64,000 nucleotides of DNA from Aldehydirespirator sp965220645 (GTDB lineage: Bacteria > Actinomycetota > Acidimicrobiia > Acidimicrobiales > Aldehydirespiratoraceae), in the NCBI GenBank assembly GCA_965220645.1, contig OZ244836.1, positions 1,736,001 through 1,800,000 of the forward strand. Reading direction: 5' to 3'. The number at the start of each line of letters is the position of its first letter. Positions within the stretch are counted from its first letter, which is position 1. The notes below the pieces were generated by a model, which saw nothing but the letters and a program-made list of their open reading frames with translations, was not told the DNA's origin and did no database searches. Positions 16,119 to 25,506 of this stretch are shown in pieces. Made by a program: the position numbers and the translations under genes.

Positions 16119-17261
16119 CTAGCTGATCAGGCGTTCGACTATGTGGTCGAGGCAGGTGGTGAGGGCCTTGATGTCTTCAGGCTCGATGGCGGGGAACATG
16201 CCGATACGGAGCTGGTTGCGGCCCAGCTTGCGGTAGCCCTCGGTGTCGACGATGCCGTTGGCTCGCAGCACGGCGCTGATCGTGTCGGCGTCCACCCGGT
16301 CGTCGAAGTCGATGGTGGCCACTACGCGGCTGCGGATAGCGGTGTCAGTCACGAAAGGCTCTGCGATGCCGGAGGACTCGGCCCAGCCGTAGAGGATGTC
16401 GGCGGAGCGGTCGCTGCGGGACGCGGCCCATTCCAGGCCGCCGTTGCCGTTCAGCCAGTCCACCTGCTGCGCGGTGAGGAACACTGTGGCCAGCGCGGGG
16501 GTGTTGTAGGTCTGGTCCTTGCGGGAGTTGTCCACCGCCAACTTGAGGTCGAGGAAGGCCGGCGTCCAGCGGCCCGAGGCCGAGAGGCGCTCGATGCGTT
16601 CGACCGCAGCGGGCGACATGAGGGCGATCCACAGCCCGCCGTCGCTGGACAGGGCCTTCTGCGGGGCGAAGTAGTAGACGTCGCAGGCCGAGGGGTCGAA
16701 GCGCAGCCCGCCCGCGGCCGAAGTGGCGTCCACCAACACCAGCCCGTCGTCGCCGCCGGGCCGGCTGACCGGAGCCATCACCCCAGTGGAAGTCTCGTTG
16801 TGGGGATAGCAGTAGGCGTCCACCCCGTCGACCCGCTCCAGCGGCGGGCACGTGCCGAAGTCACCGACTCGCACCGATGGCTCATCGAGGTGGGGCGCCG
16901 ATGAGGTCACGGCCACGAACTTGGAGCTGAACTCGCCCAGCGACAGGTGGTGGCTGCGGCGCTCGATCAGGCCGAAGCTGGCCGCGTCCCAGAAGGCGGT
17001 TGCGCCGCCGTTGCCCATCACCACTTCGTAACCGTCGGGCGCGCCCAGCAGTTCGGCGATCCCCGCCTTCAGTTCGGCAACCACGCGGCGCACACCGGCG
17101 CGGCGGTGGCTGGTACCGAGATAGTCGACGGCCCGGTCGGCGAGTGCCTGAGCGGCCTCGGGTCGGAACTTCGACGGCCCGCAGCCGAAGCGCCCGTCGG
17201 AGGGCAGCATCGAGGCGGGAAGGGTGATGGTGTCGGGCCGTGGTGGCGCTTGCGTAGACAT
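16119..17261 (-). CDS. serC: Phosphoserine aminotransferase
   Basis: A 380-residue PLP enzyme of the actinobacterial phosphoserine transaminase type, which converts 3-phosphohydroxypyruvate and glutamate to phosphoserine for serine synthesis. Seen are DGRFGCGPSKFRPEA at the start, the loop LGTSHRRAGVRRVV, the PLP-binding VDATSAAGGL and the Schiff-base lysine in YYFAPQKALSSDGG. The length is right for this subgroup. An upstream ATG at 17378 would add 39 residues with no family match, so the ATG at 17261 was used. It is divergent from an aspartate-type aminotransferase gene 95 bases away. Confidence 0.92.
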   Translation of the reverse strand: MSTQAPPRPDTITLPASMLPSDGRFGCGPSKFRPEAAQALADRAVDYLGTSHRRAGVRRVVAELKAGIAELLGAPDGYEVVMGNGGATAFWDAASFGLIERRSHHLSLGEFSSKFVAVTSSAPHLDEPSVRVGDFGTCPPLERVDGVDAYCYPHNETSTGVMAPVSRPGGDDGLVLVDATSAAGGLRFDPSACDVYYFAPQKALSSDGGLWIALMSPAAVERIERLSASGRWTPAFLDLKLAVDNSRKDQTYNTPALATVFLTAQQVDWLNGNGGLEWAASRSDRSADILYGWAESSGIAEPFVTDTAIRSRVVATIDFDDRVDADTISAVLRANGIVDTEGYRKLGRNQLRIGMFPAIEPEDIKALTTCLDHIVERLIS

Positions 17262-17343
17262 CGCCCAAAGTCTGGCACCGCGTGGGCTCCGCTCCACGCC
17301 ATCGGTAGGGCAACATCGACAGAATGTGTTGAACCTTCGCCGG

Positions 17344-17349
17344 TACGCT
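17344..17349 (+). promoter_or_regulatory. -10 box before aminotransferase gene
   Basis: TACGCT ends 7 bases before the ATG at 17357 and there is no Shine-Dalgarno sequence, which suggests a leaderless mRNA. Confidence 0.5.
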
Positions 17350-17356
17350 CGCGCCC

Positions 17357-18559
17357 ATGAGCAGCGAGCGGATCTCACGACGGGTCGGCGCCATCGCCCC
17401 CTCGGCCACCCTGGCGGTTACGGCCAAGGCCAGGGCATTGCGGGCCGCGGGGGAGCGGGTCATCAGCTTCGGTGCCGGCGAGCCCGACTTCCCGACCCCG
17501 GAGCACATCGTGGAGGCGGCCGCGGCCGCATGTCGCGACCCCCAGCACCACAAGTACACGCCGGTAGGCGGACTCGAGGATCTGCGCGATGCGGTTGCCG
17601 TCAAGACGGCACGCGACTCGGGCCTCGAAGTCGACCCCGCCGACGTGCTCATCACCAACGGCGGCAAGCACGCGGTGTACAACGCCATCGCCGCGGTGGT
17701 CGACGCCGGCGACGAGGTGCTGCTGCCTACCCCGTACTGGACCACGTATCCCGAGCCGATCGCGCTGTCGGGCGGGGTGACCGTGCCCGTTCTGGCCACC
17801 GCGGTGAGCGGATTCCGGGTGAGTGTCGAGCAGCTGGAGGCAGCCCGGACACCCAGGACCAAGGCGCTGATCTTCGTGTCGCCGTCGAACCCGACCGGTG
17901 CCGTCTACCCCCGTTCTGAGATCGAGCAGATCGGGCAGTGGGCGGCGGAGCACGGGATCTGGGTGCTGACCGATGAGATCTACGAGCATCTCACCTACGG
18001 AGAGGCCGAGCACCACTCCATGCCGGTGGTCGCGCCCGAGTTGGCCGATCGTTGCATCGTCCTCAACGGCGTGGCCAAGACCTACGCCATGACCGGCTGG
18101 CGGGTGGGCTGGATGATCGGACCGTCGGACGCTATGGCCGCGGCCCGCAACCTGCAGAGCCACTGCACGTCCAACGTCTGCAACGTGGCCCAGGCTGCGG
18201 CGCTGGCCGCTGTGTCGGGGCCGCTGGACGCGGTTGTGGAGATGCGGCGCCACTTCGACCGCCGACGGCGGACCATGCACGCCCTGCTCAGCGGGATCGA
18301 CGGGCTGGTCTGTCCCGAGCCGGAGGGCGCCTTCTACGCCTATCCCGACGCCAGCGGCCTGCTGGGCCGTGACTTCGGCGGTGTCAAGCCCGCCACCACT
18401 CTCGAGTTGGCCGACCTGCTGCTGGATAGGGCCAAGGTCGCGGTCGTCCCCGGTGAGGCCTTCGGCGCCAGCGGGGGTCTGCGGCTGTCGTTCGCCCTGG
18501 GTGACGATGACCTGGGCGAGGGCGTGGGCCGTATGGTCGAGCTGCTGGGCGGAGGCTGA
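17357..18559 (+). CDS. Class I/II PLP aminotransferase, aspartate aminotransferase type
   Basis: A 400-residue fold-type I aminotransferase, probably aspartate:2-oxoglutarate. It has SFGAGEPDFPTPEHI near the N-terminus, NPTGAVYPRSEIEQI, the PLP-contact DEIYEHLTYG, the Schiff-base Lys241 (GVAKTYAMTGWRVGW) and the C-terminal substrate arginine in GLRLSFAL. Specificity for aspartate over other amino acids is inferred from overall similarity to the thermophile/actinobacterial AspC subgroup. Its TGA overlaps the ATG of the S9 peptidase gene (TGATG), so translation is coupled. Confidence 0.88.
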   Translation: MSSERISRRVGAIAPSATLAVTAKARALRAAGERVISFGAGEPDFPTPEHIVEAAAAACRDPQHHKYTPVGGLEDLRDAVAVKTARDSGLEVDPADVLITNGGKHAVYNAIAAVVDAGDEVLLPTPYWTTYPEPIALSGGVTVPVLATAVSGFRVSVEQLEAARTPRTKALIFVSPSNPTGAVYPRSEIEQIGQWAAEHGIWVLTDEIYEHLTYGEAEHHSMPVVAPELADRCIVLNGVAKTYAMTGWRVGWMIGPSDAMAAARNLQSHCTSNVCNVAQAAALAAVSGPLDAVVEMRRHFDRRRRTMHALLSGIDGLVCPEPEGAFYAYPDASGLLGRDFGGVKPATTLELADLLLDRAKVAVVPGEAFGASGGLRLSFALGDDDLGEGVGRMVELLGGG

Positions 18560-20547
18560 TGCCAGAGCCGGCCGTGGTGCCCTACGGCGAGTGGCCGTCG
18601 CCGGTGACGGCGGCGTCGCTGGTGCAGGGGGCTGCCGGAATCAGTGAGGTCATCGCGGATGCGGTTCGACCGTGGCTGCTGTGGTGGGCCGAGAGCCGCC
18701 CCGACGAAGCCGGCCGCACCGCGGTGATGCGCTGCGATCTGAGCGGCCGTGAGGCTGAGGAGGTCACACGGCAAGGCGCCAACGTGCGCACCCGGGTCCA
18801 CGAGTACGGCGGAGGCGCCTGGTGGCCCCACGACGGGTCGCTCTACTACGTCGAGTTCACCGACCAGCGACTCCGGAGAGTCGACCGCCCGGGCGCTGAG
18901 CCCGTGTTGCTCACGGCCGAGCCGCCGGAACCGCGGGCATGGCGGTTTGCCGACGGGCGGGTCACGCCCGGCGGGCGCTGGAGCGTGTGCGTTAGGGAGC
19001 GCCACGACACCGGCGGCGAGCCGGCCAACGAGCTGGTGGCCGTGGCCACCGATGGTTCGCAGCGGGTGGTCTTGCTGTGGTCGGGAGCCGACTTTGTGAT
19101 GACGCCCCGGGTGTCGCCCGACGGATCGATGCTGGCCTGGATCTCCTGGGATCACCCGAACATGCCGTGGGACTCCACCCGGCTGCACGTTCACGAGTTC
19201 GGTGACGCCGAACTCGGCCGAGAATTGCTGGTGGTGGGCCGCGACAACGACCGCAGCCTCTGCGAGCCCGGCTGGGATCCCGGCGCGGCCGGTTCAGCGC
19301 CAAGGCTGCTGGTGTGCAGCGACCACGACGACTGGTGGGGCCTCTACGAGGTGAGCCTGCAAAGCGGGGGGCTGCTGCCGGTGGTCACGGGCGATTTCGA
19401 TGTGGCCACCCCGCCGTGGGTGTTCGGGATGCAGCGGTGGGCCGCTGCCGGCGGCACTGTGGCGGCCGCCGCGGGCATGCCCTCGGGTGACCACATCCTG
19501 GTGAACGGCCGCTATGTAGCGGTTGCCGACTCGTCGGTGTCCTCGCTGGCCATCGCCCGCAGTGCCCCTGACGGCGTTTCGGTGCTCGCCTACGCGGGCG
19601 CCGGCTACGGGCACGAGCCCGAGGTTGCGGTGGTGCGTGTCGGTGAAGACGGCCGTCCTGAACGCCGCGCCGTGAGACCGGCCCGGAACCTGGGCCTCGA
19701 TCCGGGCGTGCTGATCGAGCCCGAGGCCATCACCTTCCCGACCGGTCCCGACGGATCCGCAGCAGCCCACGCCCTGTACTACCCGCCTGCCAACCCGGCC
19801 TGTGCCGGCCCGCCCGGCGACCGGCCTCCGCTGCTGGTCACCGCTCACGGAGGCCCCACCGCCGCAGCTCGCTGCCAGCTCCAGTTGGGCATCGCCTACT
19901 GGACTTCCAGGGGAATCGCGGTGGTCGACGTGGACTACCGGGGCTCCACCGGCTACGGGCGCAGCTATCGCCGGGCTCTGGACGGCGCCTGGGGCGTGGT
20001 TGATGTGGAGGACTGCGTGGCCGCGGCGGAGTTCCTGGCCGACCGCGGCGACGTCGACCCGCAGCGGCTGATGATCCGGGGCGGGAGCGCCGGCGGATTC
20101 ACCGTGCTGGCTGCGCTGGCTCTCCACGACACGTTCGCGGCCGGGGCCAGCCGCTACGGGATCGCCGACTTGGAGGCTCTGGCCGCCGATACCCACAAGT
20201 TCGAGTCCCGCTATCTCGACCGCCTCGTCGGTCCTTACCCGGAGGCCAGAGACGTCTACCTGGCCCGCTCCCCGATCCACCACCTCGACGGTTTCGACGC
20301 GCCGATGATCGTGCTTCAGGGCGACGAGGACGAGATCGTGCCGCCCGCCCAGGCCGAGATGATCGTTGAGGCCCTCAAGGCCAAGGGCGTGCCGGTGGCC
20401 TATCTGCTCTTCGAGGGCGAGCAGCACGGCTTCCGAAGCGCCGACAACATCGTTGCCGCGCTCGAGGCCGAACTCGCCTTCTTCGGCCGGATCCTCGGCT
20501 TCGCGCCCGCCGACCGACTCCCTGATCTGGAGATCACCGGACTGTAG
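18559..20547 (+). CDS. S9 family serine peptidase (acylaminoacyl-peptidase/prolyl oligopeptidase type)
   Basis: A 662-residue cytoplasmic peptidase with no signal peptide. Residues ~1-380 form a beta-propeller-like region. The alpha/beta-hydrolase domain holds the predicted triad: Ser510 in GGSAGGF, Asp591 in QGDEDEIVP and His623 in EGEQHGF. YRGSTGYGRSYRRALDGAWG before the serine is typical of S9C-like enzymes. It should cut short peptides, perhaps N-acylated ones. Start ATG is fixed by the 1-base stop/start overlap with the aminotransferase gene. Confidence 0.92.
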   Translation: MPEPAVVPYGEWPSPVTAASLVQGAAGISEVIADAVRPWLLWWAESRPDEAGRTAVMRCDLSGREAEEVTRQGANVRTRVHEYGGGAWWPHDGSLYYVEFTDQRLRRVDRPGAEPVLLTAEPPEPRAWRFADGRVTPGGRWSVCVRERHDTGGEPANELVAVATDGSQRVVLLWSGADFVMTPRVSPDGSMLAWISWDHPNMPWDSTRLHVHEFGDAELGRELLVVGRDNDRSLCEPGWDPGAAGSAPRLLVCSDHDDWWGLYEVSLQSGGLLPVVTGDFDVATPPWVFGMQRWAAAGGTVAAAAGMPSGDHILVNGRYVAVADSSVSSLAIARSAPDGVSVLAYAGAGYGHEPEVAVVRVGEDGRPERRAVRPARNLGLDPGVLIEPEAITFPTGPDGSAAAHALYYPPANPACAGPPGDRPPLLVTAHGGPTAAARCQLQLGIAYWTSRGIAVVDVDYRGSTGYGRSYRRALDGAWGVVDVEDCVAAAEFLADRGDVDPQRLMIRGGSAGGFTVLAALALHDTFAAGASRYGIADLEALAADTHKFESRYLDRLVGPYPEARDVYLARSPIHHLDGFDAPMIVLQGDEDEIVPPAQAEMIVEALKAKGVPVAYLLFEGEQHGFRSADNIVAALEAELAFFGRILGFAPADRLPDLEITGL

Positions 20548-20565
20548 GGCCGGGCCCTGTTAGCG

Positions 20566-20838
20566 CTAGGCCTTGTCGTTGCTGTCGTCGCCCGCGCCGT
20601 CTTCGTGCTCAGCTTCGGAACCGGCGGCTTCGGCCGAGGGTTCCGAGGAGTCAGCATCGGATTCGTCGTCGACGGGTTGGCCGTTCTGGGCTGCGGTCTC
20701 GGCGATGGTGGGCCATGACGACTCGTCCACCTGGGACCGGCGTCGGCGCTGCACGATCAGGCGGCCCACACCGACCAGGGCACCCGCGACGGCACCGAAC
20801 TTGACCAGCCGGATAGCCCGGGGGAGCAGGCGCGACAT
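20566..20838 (-). CDS. Small membrane-anchored protein with acidic tail (unknown)
   Basis: A 90-residue protein with a basic N-terminus, one hydrophobic segment (~13-28, KFGAVAGALVGVGRLIV), a basic RRRRS stop-transfer run and a strongly acidic, Asp/Glu/Ser/Ala-rich tail from residue ~55. I recognise no family. It is convergent with the S9 peptidase gene (18 bases) and sits between it and a lipoprotein gene. The acidic tail may be an unstructured cytoplasmic extension. Confidence 0.65.
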   Translation of the reverse strand: MSRLLPRAIRLVKFGAVAGALVGVGRLIVQRRRRSQVDESSWPTIAETAAQNGQPVDDESDADSSEPSAEAAGSEAEHEDGAGDDSNDKA

Positions 20839-20879
20839 GCCCGGAGCCTACCGCGCAGTGTTTCGAATGCTGACTGCGA

Positions 20880-23159
20880 CTACAGCTCCAGCGCGGCCAG
20901 GCGCTCCAGGGTGGCCAAGTCGTTGGCGTGGAGCCGGGCCGGGGCCTGGCCGTCGAAGGAGCCCCAGCCCTTGAAGCCGAGAGTCCACAGATCGTTGCCG
21001 ATCACGATGCTGCGCACGATCACGTTGGGCTGCTCGTTGGGCCAGCAGAGTGAGATGGATTCTTCGCCGCGGAGCAGTCCCAGGCTCTGGCCCTCGTCGG
21101 TGAGCGCGTCCATCCAGGAATCAGCAGGGCATTCGAAGCCGGTCATGCCGGCCTCACCCGGCTCGCAGGCCAGAACCGCGTTGTAATCGTCGGGGAGGAA
21201 GTACTCCAGCTCGGTTCTGAAGTCGTCCATGTTGGTTGACGGAAGGTCGGCTGTGGTGAGCCTGCGGCAGTCGGTCTGGCCCGGCTCCTCGCCCTCGATC
21301 ACATGGTCGACTCGGCCTACCTCGGTGATGGTGCCGTCGGCCACCTGCAGCACCACTGCGCCCGACCACTCGTTCCAAACCGTGACCGGTATGACTGCCA
21401 GTTCCTCCGGTGCCCACCACAGGAAGGCCCGGTGGTCCCAGCCGACGTCGTTCCAGCCGTCGGGAGCCGTCCACACCGCCACCTCTTGGGGCGCGGTCAG
21501 GTCGCTGACGTCGAACAGCGAGACCTTGGCCCCGGTGACCCGGCCGTCTTCGTCGGCGTCTGATCCCACGCCGAGCACCATGGTGTCGCTGATGGGGTGC
21601 AGGTAGCTGGAGAACCCGGGGATCTTGAGCTCTCCCAGGATCTCGGGGTCGTTCGGGTCGGACAGGTCGATGGTGTAGAAGGGATCGATCTGGCGGAAGG
21701 TGACCACATAACCGACGTCGCCGACGAAGCGGACCGACTGCACCTGCTCGCCCCGGCCGATGTCGCCCACGCTGCCGACCTCGGTCAGGACATCGCTGTC
21801 GGTGCTCAGCACTCGCACCTGGCTGTCGGACTCCTCGCCCCACGGATCGCCGACCGTGGTCACGATGCGCAGGTAGCCGTTGTGCTCCGACAACGAGAAC
21901 TGGTTGTGGATCACTCCCAGAACTTCGCCGGAGGACTCGTAGGCGGCCGCGGCGGCACTGATATCGAAGCGGTGGACACTGGTGCGCCGCTCTTGCCAGG
22001 CCTCTCTCCAGCCGTCGTCGTCCCAATCGTCGTCGCTCCCGAACTCATCGGAGTCGATCCAGCGGGTGGTGGCCACATACAGCGACCCGGTCGACGCATA
22101 GACGGTGTCGCCCGGTGCCATCACCGCGGTCGACTCCGACGGGTCGAAGTCCACGCCGATGGGCACGCTGATCACGGTGGTGACCCCGAAGCCGGAGAAC
22201 ACCGACGGGGCGTGCACGTCATCGCAAGGCACCATCAGCGATCCCGTCGAGCTGTCGGCCGACCCGAACGTGTAGTGGGGCAGCCAGTCGTCGAGGGTGG
22301 AGTTGAGCACCGCGGCCCGGTTGGCCGTCTCGGCGACGTCCTCGGCGGACTCGTTCTGGGGGAACACGAACGGGAAGTTCCACTGGGGGTCGTAGCGCAT
22401 GATCACCCGAGCGGTGCCGCCGACGCTGCGAGCGCTCAGGTAGTTGCCCTGCACGTTGAGGGTCTCGACGATGCGGGGGGTGCTGCCACTCACATCGATG
22501 CGCTGGAGCACGGTCTCGGAGCCGTCGGCGGAGTCGCTGGTGGAGCGGGTGATCAGCAGCAGGCCGTCGCCGTCGATGAACAGCTCCCGCCCCCAGCCCT
22601 CGGCCACAGTGACCGAACCGACGTGGTCGCGGGTCGCCGCGTCCACCACCACCAGCCGTCCCGACGACAGCGTGAAGATCCTGCGGCCGTCGGTCTTGAC
22701 GATGTCGGCCTCGTCCACGCCGACCTCCTGGACGTTCGTCCCCGAGAAGTCCACCCCTTCGACTGGAGCAGGAGCCCCGCCGGTGGCCACGCCCTGGGCC
22801 GGGGCCGCGGCTTCGGCCATGTCGTCGGAAGCCATGGCCATCTCGGCCTCCATGACCGGCATGGGACCGAACCAGCCGCCCTGGTCGAAGCCCCACGGCC
22901 CGACCCTGGCCGAGTACTCGGTGTGCAGGTAGTCGAGCAGCGTGTCGCAGTCGTCGAAGCGCACTAGACCCGCGGTGAGGATCACATCCTCGGACCCAAG
23001 ATCGACCACCGTGTCCTCGCCGCCAGGGTCGGCGCTCGTGCCGACCGGCTCGGCGGGACTCGCAGAGCCGGAGACTCCCGGCGCCCCGCGCTGGCCGTCG
23101 CTGCTGCAGGACGCAGCGAGGATCAGGGTGGCGATGGCGACGATGAGTGTCTTGCGCAT
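20880..23159 (-). CDS. Secreted beta-propeller lipoprotein
   Basis: A 759-residue exported protein. The N-terminal signal ends in a lipobox-like LAASC (~residue 19), followed by a low-complexity spacer, so it should be lipid-anchored outside the membrane. From ~residue 120 it carries the conserved GTNVQEVGVDEADIVKTDGR motif and many beta-propeller blades (GRRIFTLSSGRLVVVD, FVGDVGYVVTFRQIDPFYTIDLSDP, PGFSSYLHPI), which mark the family of secreted proteins with C-terminal propellers distantly related to WD-40. The role is unknown; protein binding or envelope upkeep is plausible. The ATG at 23159 begins the signal peptide; an upstream in-frame ATG at 23279 would mask it. Confidence 0.85.
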   Translation of the reverse strand: MRKTLIVAIATLILAASCSSDGQRGAPGVSGSASPAEPVGTSADPGGEDTVVDLGSEDVILTAGLVRFDDCDTLLDYLHTEYSARVGPWGFDQGGWFGPMPVMEAEMAMASDDMAEAAAPAQGVATGGAPAPVEGVDFSGTNVQEVGVDEADIVKTDGRRIFTLSSGRLVVVDAATRDHVGSVTVAEGWGRELFIDGDGLLLITRSTSDSADGSETVLQRIDVSGSTPRIVETLNVQGNYLSARSVGGTARVIMRYDPQWNFPFVFPQNESAEDVAETANRAAVLNSTLDDWLPHYTFGSADSSTGSLMVPCDDVHAPSVFSGFGVTTVISVPIGVDFDPSESTAVMAPGDTVYASTGSLYVATTRWIDSDEFGSDDDWDDDGWREAWQERRTSVHRFDISAAAAAYESSGEVLGVIHNQFSLSEHNGYLRIVTTVGDPWGEESDSQVRVLSTDSDVLTEVGSVGDIGRGEQVQSVRFVGDVGYVVTFRQIDPFYTIDLSDPNDPEILGELKIPGFSSYLHPISDTMVLGVGSDADEDGRVTGAKVSLFDVSDLTAPQEVAVWTAPDGWNDVGWDHRAFLWWAPEELAVIPVTVWNEWSGAVVLQVADGTITEVGRVDHVIEGEEPGQTDCRRLTTADLPSTNMDDFRTELEYFLPDDYNAVLACEPGEAGMTGFECPADSWMDALTDEGQSLGLLRGEESISLCWPNEQPNVIVRSIVIGNDLWTLGFKGWGSFDGQAPARLHANDLATLERLAALEL

Positions 23160-23288
23160 GGAAGGGTGGCCTTTCGTCGCAGCGCGCCCCGGCGAGCGCG
23201 TGCCGGTCGAGGGATGAGACGTTCCTGCTTGCTTCGCGGTTCCCGAGTGCGCTCCCATTCTTGCGGGGCCCTCGGACATGACTGGCGA

Positions 23289-23882
23289 CTATGTGGCCGC
23301 AGGCAGCCAGGGAAGGCGTCGTCGCTCGTAGTCGTCGATGGCTCCGGTGCGGCGCATCGTCAGGCCGATGTCGTCGAGTCCTTCGAGGAAGCGCTGCTGG
23401 GTGGAGGCTTCCAGCGGGAACTCCGACTCGAAACCTATGGCCGGTGCCTCCACACATCGCCGCTGCACATCGACGGTGATCTCCAGATCCGGGTCGGCCT
23501 GCACCGCGGCCATCAGCTTCGACGCGGCCGCGGCCGGAATCTGGGCTGGGATGAGCCCGTTCTTGGTGCAGTTGTTGCGGAATATGTCGGCGAAGCGGGG
23601 GCTGATCACCGCGTCGAAGCCGTACTGCTGGATGGCCCACACCGCGTGCTCCCGCGACGAGCCGGTGCCGAAGTTGGTCCCGGCCAGCAGGATGGTCGCC
23701 CCCGCATAGCGCTCGTCGTTGAGCACGAAGTCGCGGTGGTCGCGCCACTCCGAGAACAGGCCCTTCTCGAAACCGGTGCGCGACACCTGCTTGAGCCAGT
23801 CCGACGGGATGATCTGGTCGGTGTCCACATCGCTGCGGTCCAGCGGCACCGCGGTGCCGGTCACCACCCGTATCGCCTTCAC
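23289..23882 (-). CDS. leuD: 3-isopropylmalate dehydratase small subunit
   Basis: A 197-residue aconitase-swivel protein that pairs with LeuC to isomerise 2- to 3-isopropylmalate, and citramalate intermediates where CimA is used. It has VDTDQIIPSDWLKQV near the start and the substrate loop TNFGTGSSREHAVWAI. The length is normal. It follows leuC by 34 bases on the same strand and should be co-transcribed with it. Confidence 0.95.
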   Translation of the reverse strand: MKAIRVVTGTAVPLDRSDVDTDQIIPSDWLKQVSRTGFEKGLFSEWRDHRDFVLNDERYAGATILLAGTNFGTGSSREHAVWAIQQYGFDAVISPRFADIFRNNCTKNGLIPAQIPAAAASKLMAAVQADPDLEITVDVQRRCVEAPAIGFESEFPLEASTQQRFLEGLDDIGLTMRRTGAIDDYERRRLPWLPAAT

Positions 23883-23916
23883 TGCAACCCGCCTGCGGCG
23901 GCGATGCCGGTGGTCA

Positions 23917-25323
23917 TCACAGGTCTCCGGGAGCTGCGAAGCGGCCGGCTATCGCGGTGGCCGCGGCCACCACCGGCGACACCAGATGGGTGCGCCCGCC
24001 CCGGCCCTGGCGGCCCTCGAAGTTGCGGTTCGACGTGCTGGCCGCCCGCTCCCCGGGGGTCAGCTTGTCGGGGTTCATGGCCAGGCACATCGAGCATCCC
24101 GGCTCGCGCCAGTCGAATCCGGCGGCCCGGAAGATCTCCGGCAGGCCCTCGGCCTCGGCCTGGGCCTTGACCTGGCCGGAGCCCGGCACCACCAGGGTGC
24201 GCACCCCTTCGGCCACCCGGCGACCGTCCACCACCGACGCCGCGGCCCGCAGGTCCTCGATGCGGCTGTTCGTGCACGAGCCGATGAACACGGTGTCCAC
24301 CGCGATGCCGCGGATCGGTGTCCCCTCGGCCAGCCCCATGTAGTCGAGAGCCCGAGCCGCCGCCTCGCGCCGGGCCGGCTCGTCGAAGCCGTCGGGGGCG
24401 GGAACGGCGCCGTCCAGCGGCACCGACTGGGCGGGGTTGGTGCCCCAGGTCACCATGGGGGAGATGTCGGCACCGTCGAGGGTCACCTCGACGTCGAAGG
24501 AGGCGGCATCATCGGTTCGGAGATTGCGCCAGTCGGACAGCGCCTGGTCCCACAGCTCGCGGACCGGCGCCCGCTCGCGGCCCCGCAGGTACTCGAAGGT
24601 GGTCTCGTCGGGGGCTATCAGCCCGGCTTTGGCGCCGGCCTCGATGGACATGTTGCACACCGTCATGCGGCCCTCCATCGACAGTGCCTCTATCACCGGC
24701 CCCCGGTACTCGATGATCCGCCCGACGCCGCCGGTGGTGCCGATGCGGCCGATGATGGCCAGGATCACGTCCTTGGCGGTGGAGCCCTTAGCCAGCGTGC
24801 CCTCAACGGTCACCGCCATGGTGCCGGGTCGCATCTGGGGGAGGGTCTGCGTGGCCAGCACATGTTCCACTTCGCTGGTGCCGATACCGAAGGCGATGGC
24901 GCCGAAAGCGCCGTGGGTGGAGGTGTGGGAGTCGCCGCACACGATGGTCATGCCCGGCTGGGTCAGGCCCTGCTCGGGCCCGATCACGTGGACGATTCCC
25001 TGCTTGACGTGGCCCATCGGGAAGTTGGTGATTCCGAACTCGTCGGTGTTGTGGCGCAGGGTCTCGACCTGGATGCGGCTCACCTCGTCGGCGATGGGCT
25101 TGTCGACATCGGTAGTGGGGACGTTGTGGTCCTCGGTGGCCACCGTCAAGTCGGGCCGGCGTACGCCCCGGCCGGACAGGCGCAGGCCGTCGAAGGCCTG
25201 CGGTGAGGTGACTTCGTGCACCAGGTGGAGGTCGATGTAGAGCAGGTCGGGCTCGCCGTCGCCGCCTCGGGCCACCGTGTGGCGGTCCCAGATCTTCTCG
25301 CTCAGCGTCTGCGGCTCAGTCAC
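23917..25323 (-). CDS. leuC: 3-isopropylmalate dehydratase large subunit
   Basis: A 468-residue aconitase-family subunit carrying the [4Fe-4S] cluster. It shows KIWDRHTVARG, the strongly conserved CGDSHTSTHGAFGAIAFGIG, and cluster ligands in FIGSCTNSR and GCSMCLAMNPD. With LeuD it serves leucine synthesis and, with the CimA encoded in this cluster, probably isoleucine synthesis as well. The GTG at 25323 begins the family match (TEPQTLSEKIWD); an ATG 27 bases upstream has no better support. Confidence 0.95.
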   Translation of the reverse strand: MTEPQTLSEKIWDRHTVARGGDGEPDLLYIDLHLVHEVTSPQAFDGLRLSGRGVRRPDLTVATEDHNVPTTDVDKPIADEVSRIQVETLRHNTDEFGITNFPMGHVKQGIVHVIGPEQGLTQPGMTIVCGDSHTSTHGAFGAIAFGIGTSEVEHVLATQTLPQMRPGTMAVTVEGTLAKGSTAKDVILAIIGRIGTTGGVGRIIEYRGPVIEALSMEGRMTVCNMSIEAGAKAGLIAPDETTFEYLRGRERAPVRELWDQALSDWRNLRTDDAASFDVEVTLDGADISPMVTWGTNPAQSVPLDGAVPAPDGFDEPARREAAARALDYMGLAEGTPIRGIAVDTVFIGSCTNSRIEDLRAAASVVDGRRVAEGVRTLVVPGSGQVKAQAEAEGLPEIFRAAGFDWREPGCSMCLAMNPDKLTPGERAASTSNRNFEGRQGRGGRTHLVSPVVAAATAIAGRFAAPGDL

Positions 25324-25353
25324 GACATCGATCCTACGGCTCCCGGCCAACTG

Positions 25354-25503
25354 TCATCGGTCACGGCCGGTGATGATCGCAGGCTGCGGGTCGTCGGTGG
25401 CCGCGTCCCACACGATCAGTGTTGCGGCTGCGCCCAGCAGCAGGGCACCGACGACCAGGGCGATCCGCGCCCACCGCAGGGTGCGGGGCGGATCGGTGCT
25501 CAA
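25354..25503 (-). CDS. 49-residue single-pass membrane protein between greA and leuC (unknown)
   Basis: A short reading frame on the minus strand starting at TTG 25503, 3 bases after the greA stop, with GAGGTGG inside the greA end as a possible ribosome site. It encodes a basic N-terminus (RTLRWAR), one clear hydrophobic segment (~residues 14-31, ALVVGALLLGAAATLIVW) and a short acidic/polar tail. It ends 30 bases before the leuC start. Codon positions keep the strong third-position G/C of real genes here. I recognise no family. It could aid membrane localisation or be a non-functional spacer. Confidence 0.55.
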   Translation of the reverse strand: MSTDPPRTLRWARIALVVGALLLGAAATLIVWDAATDDPQPAIITGRDR

Positions 25504-25506
25504 CGG

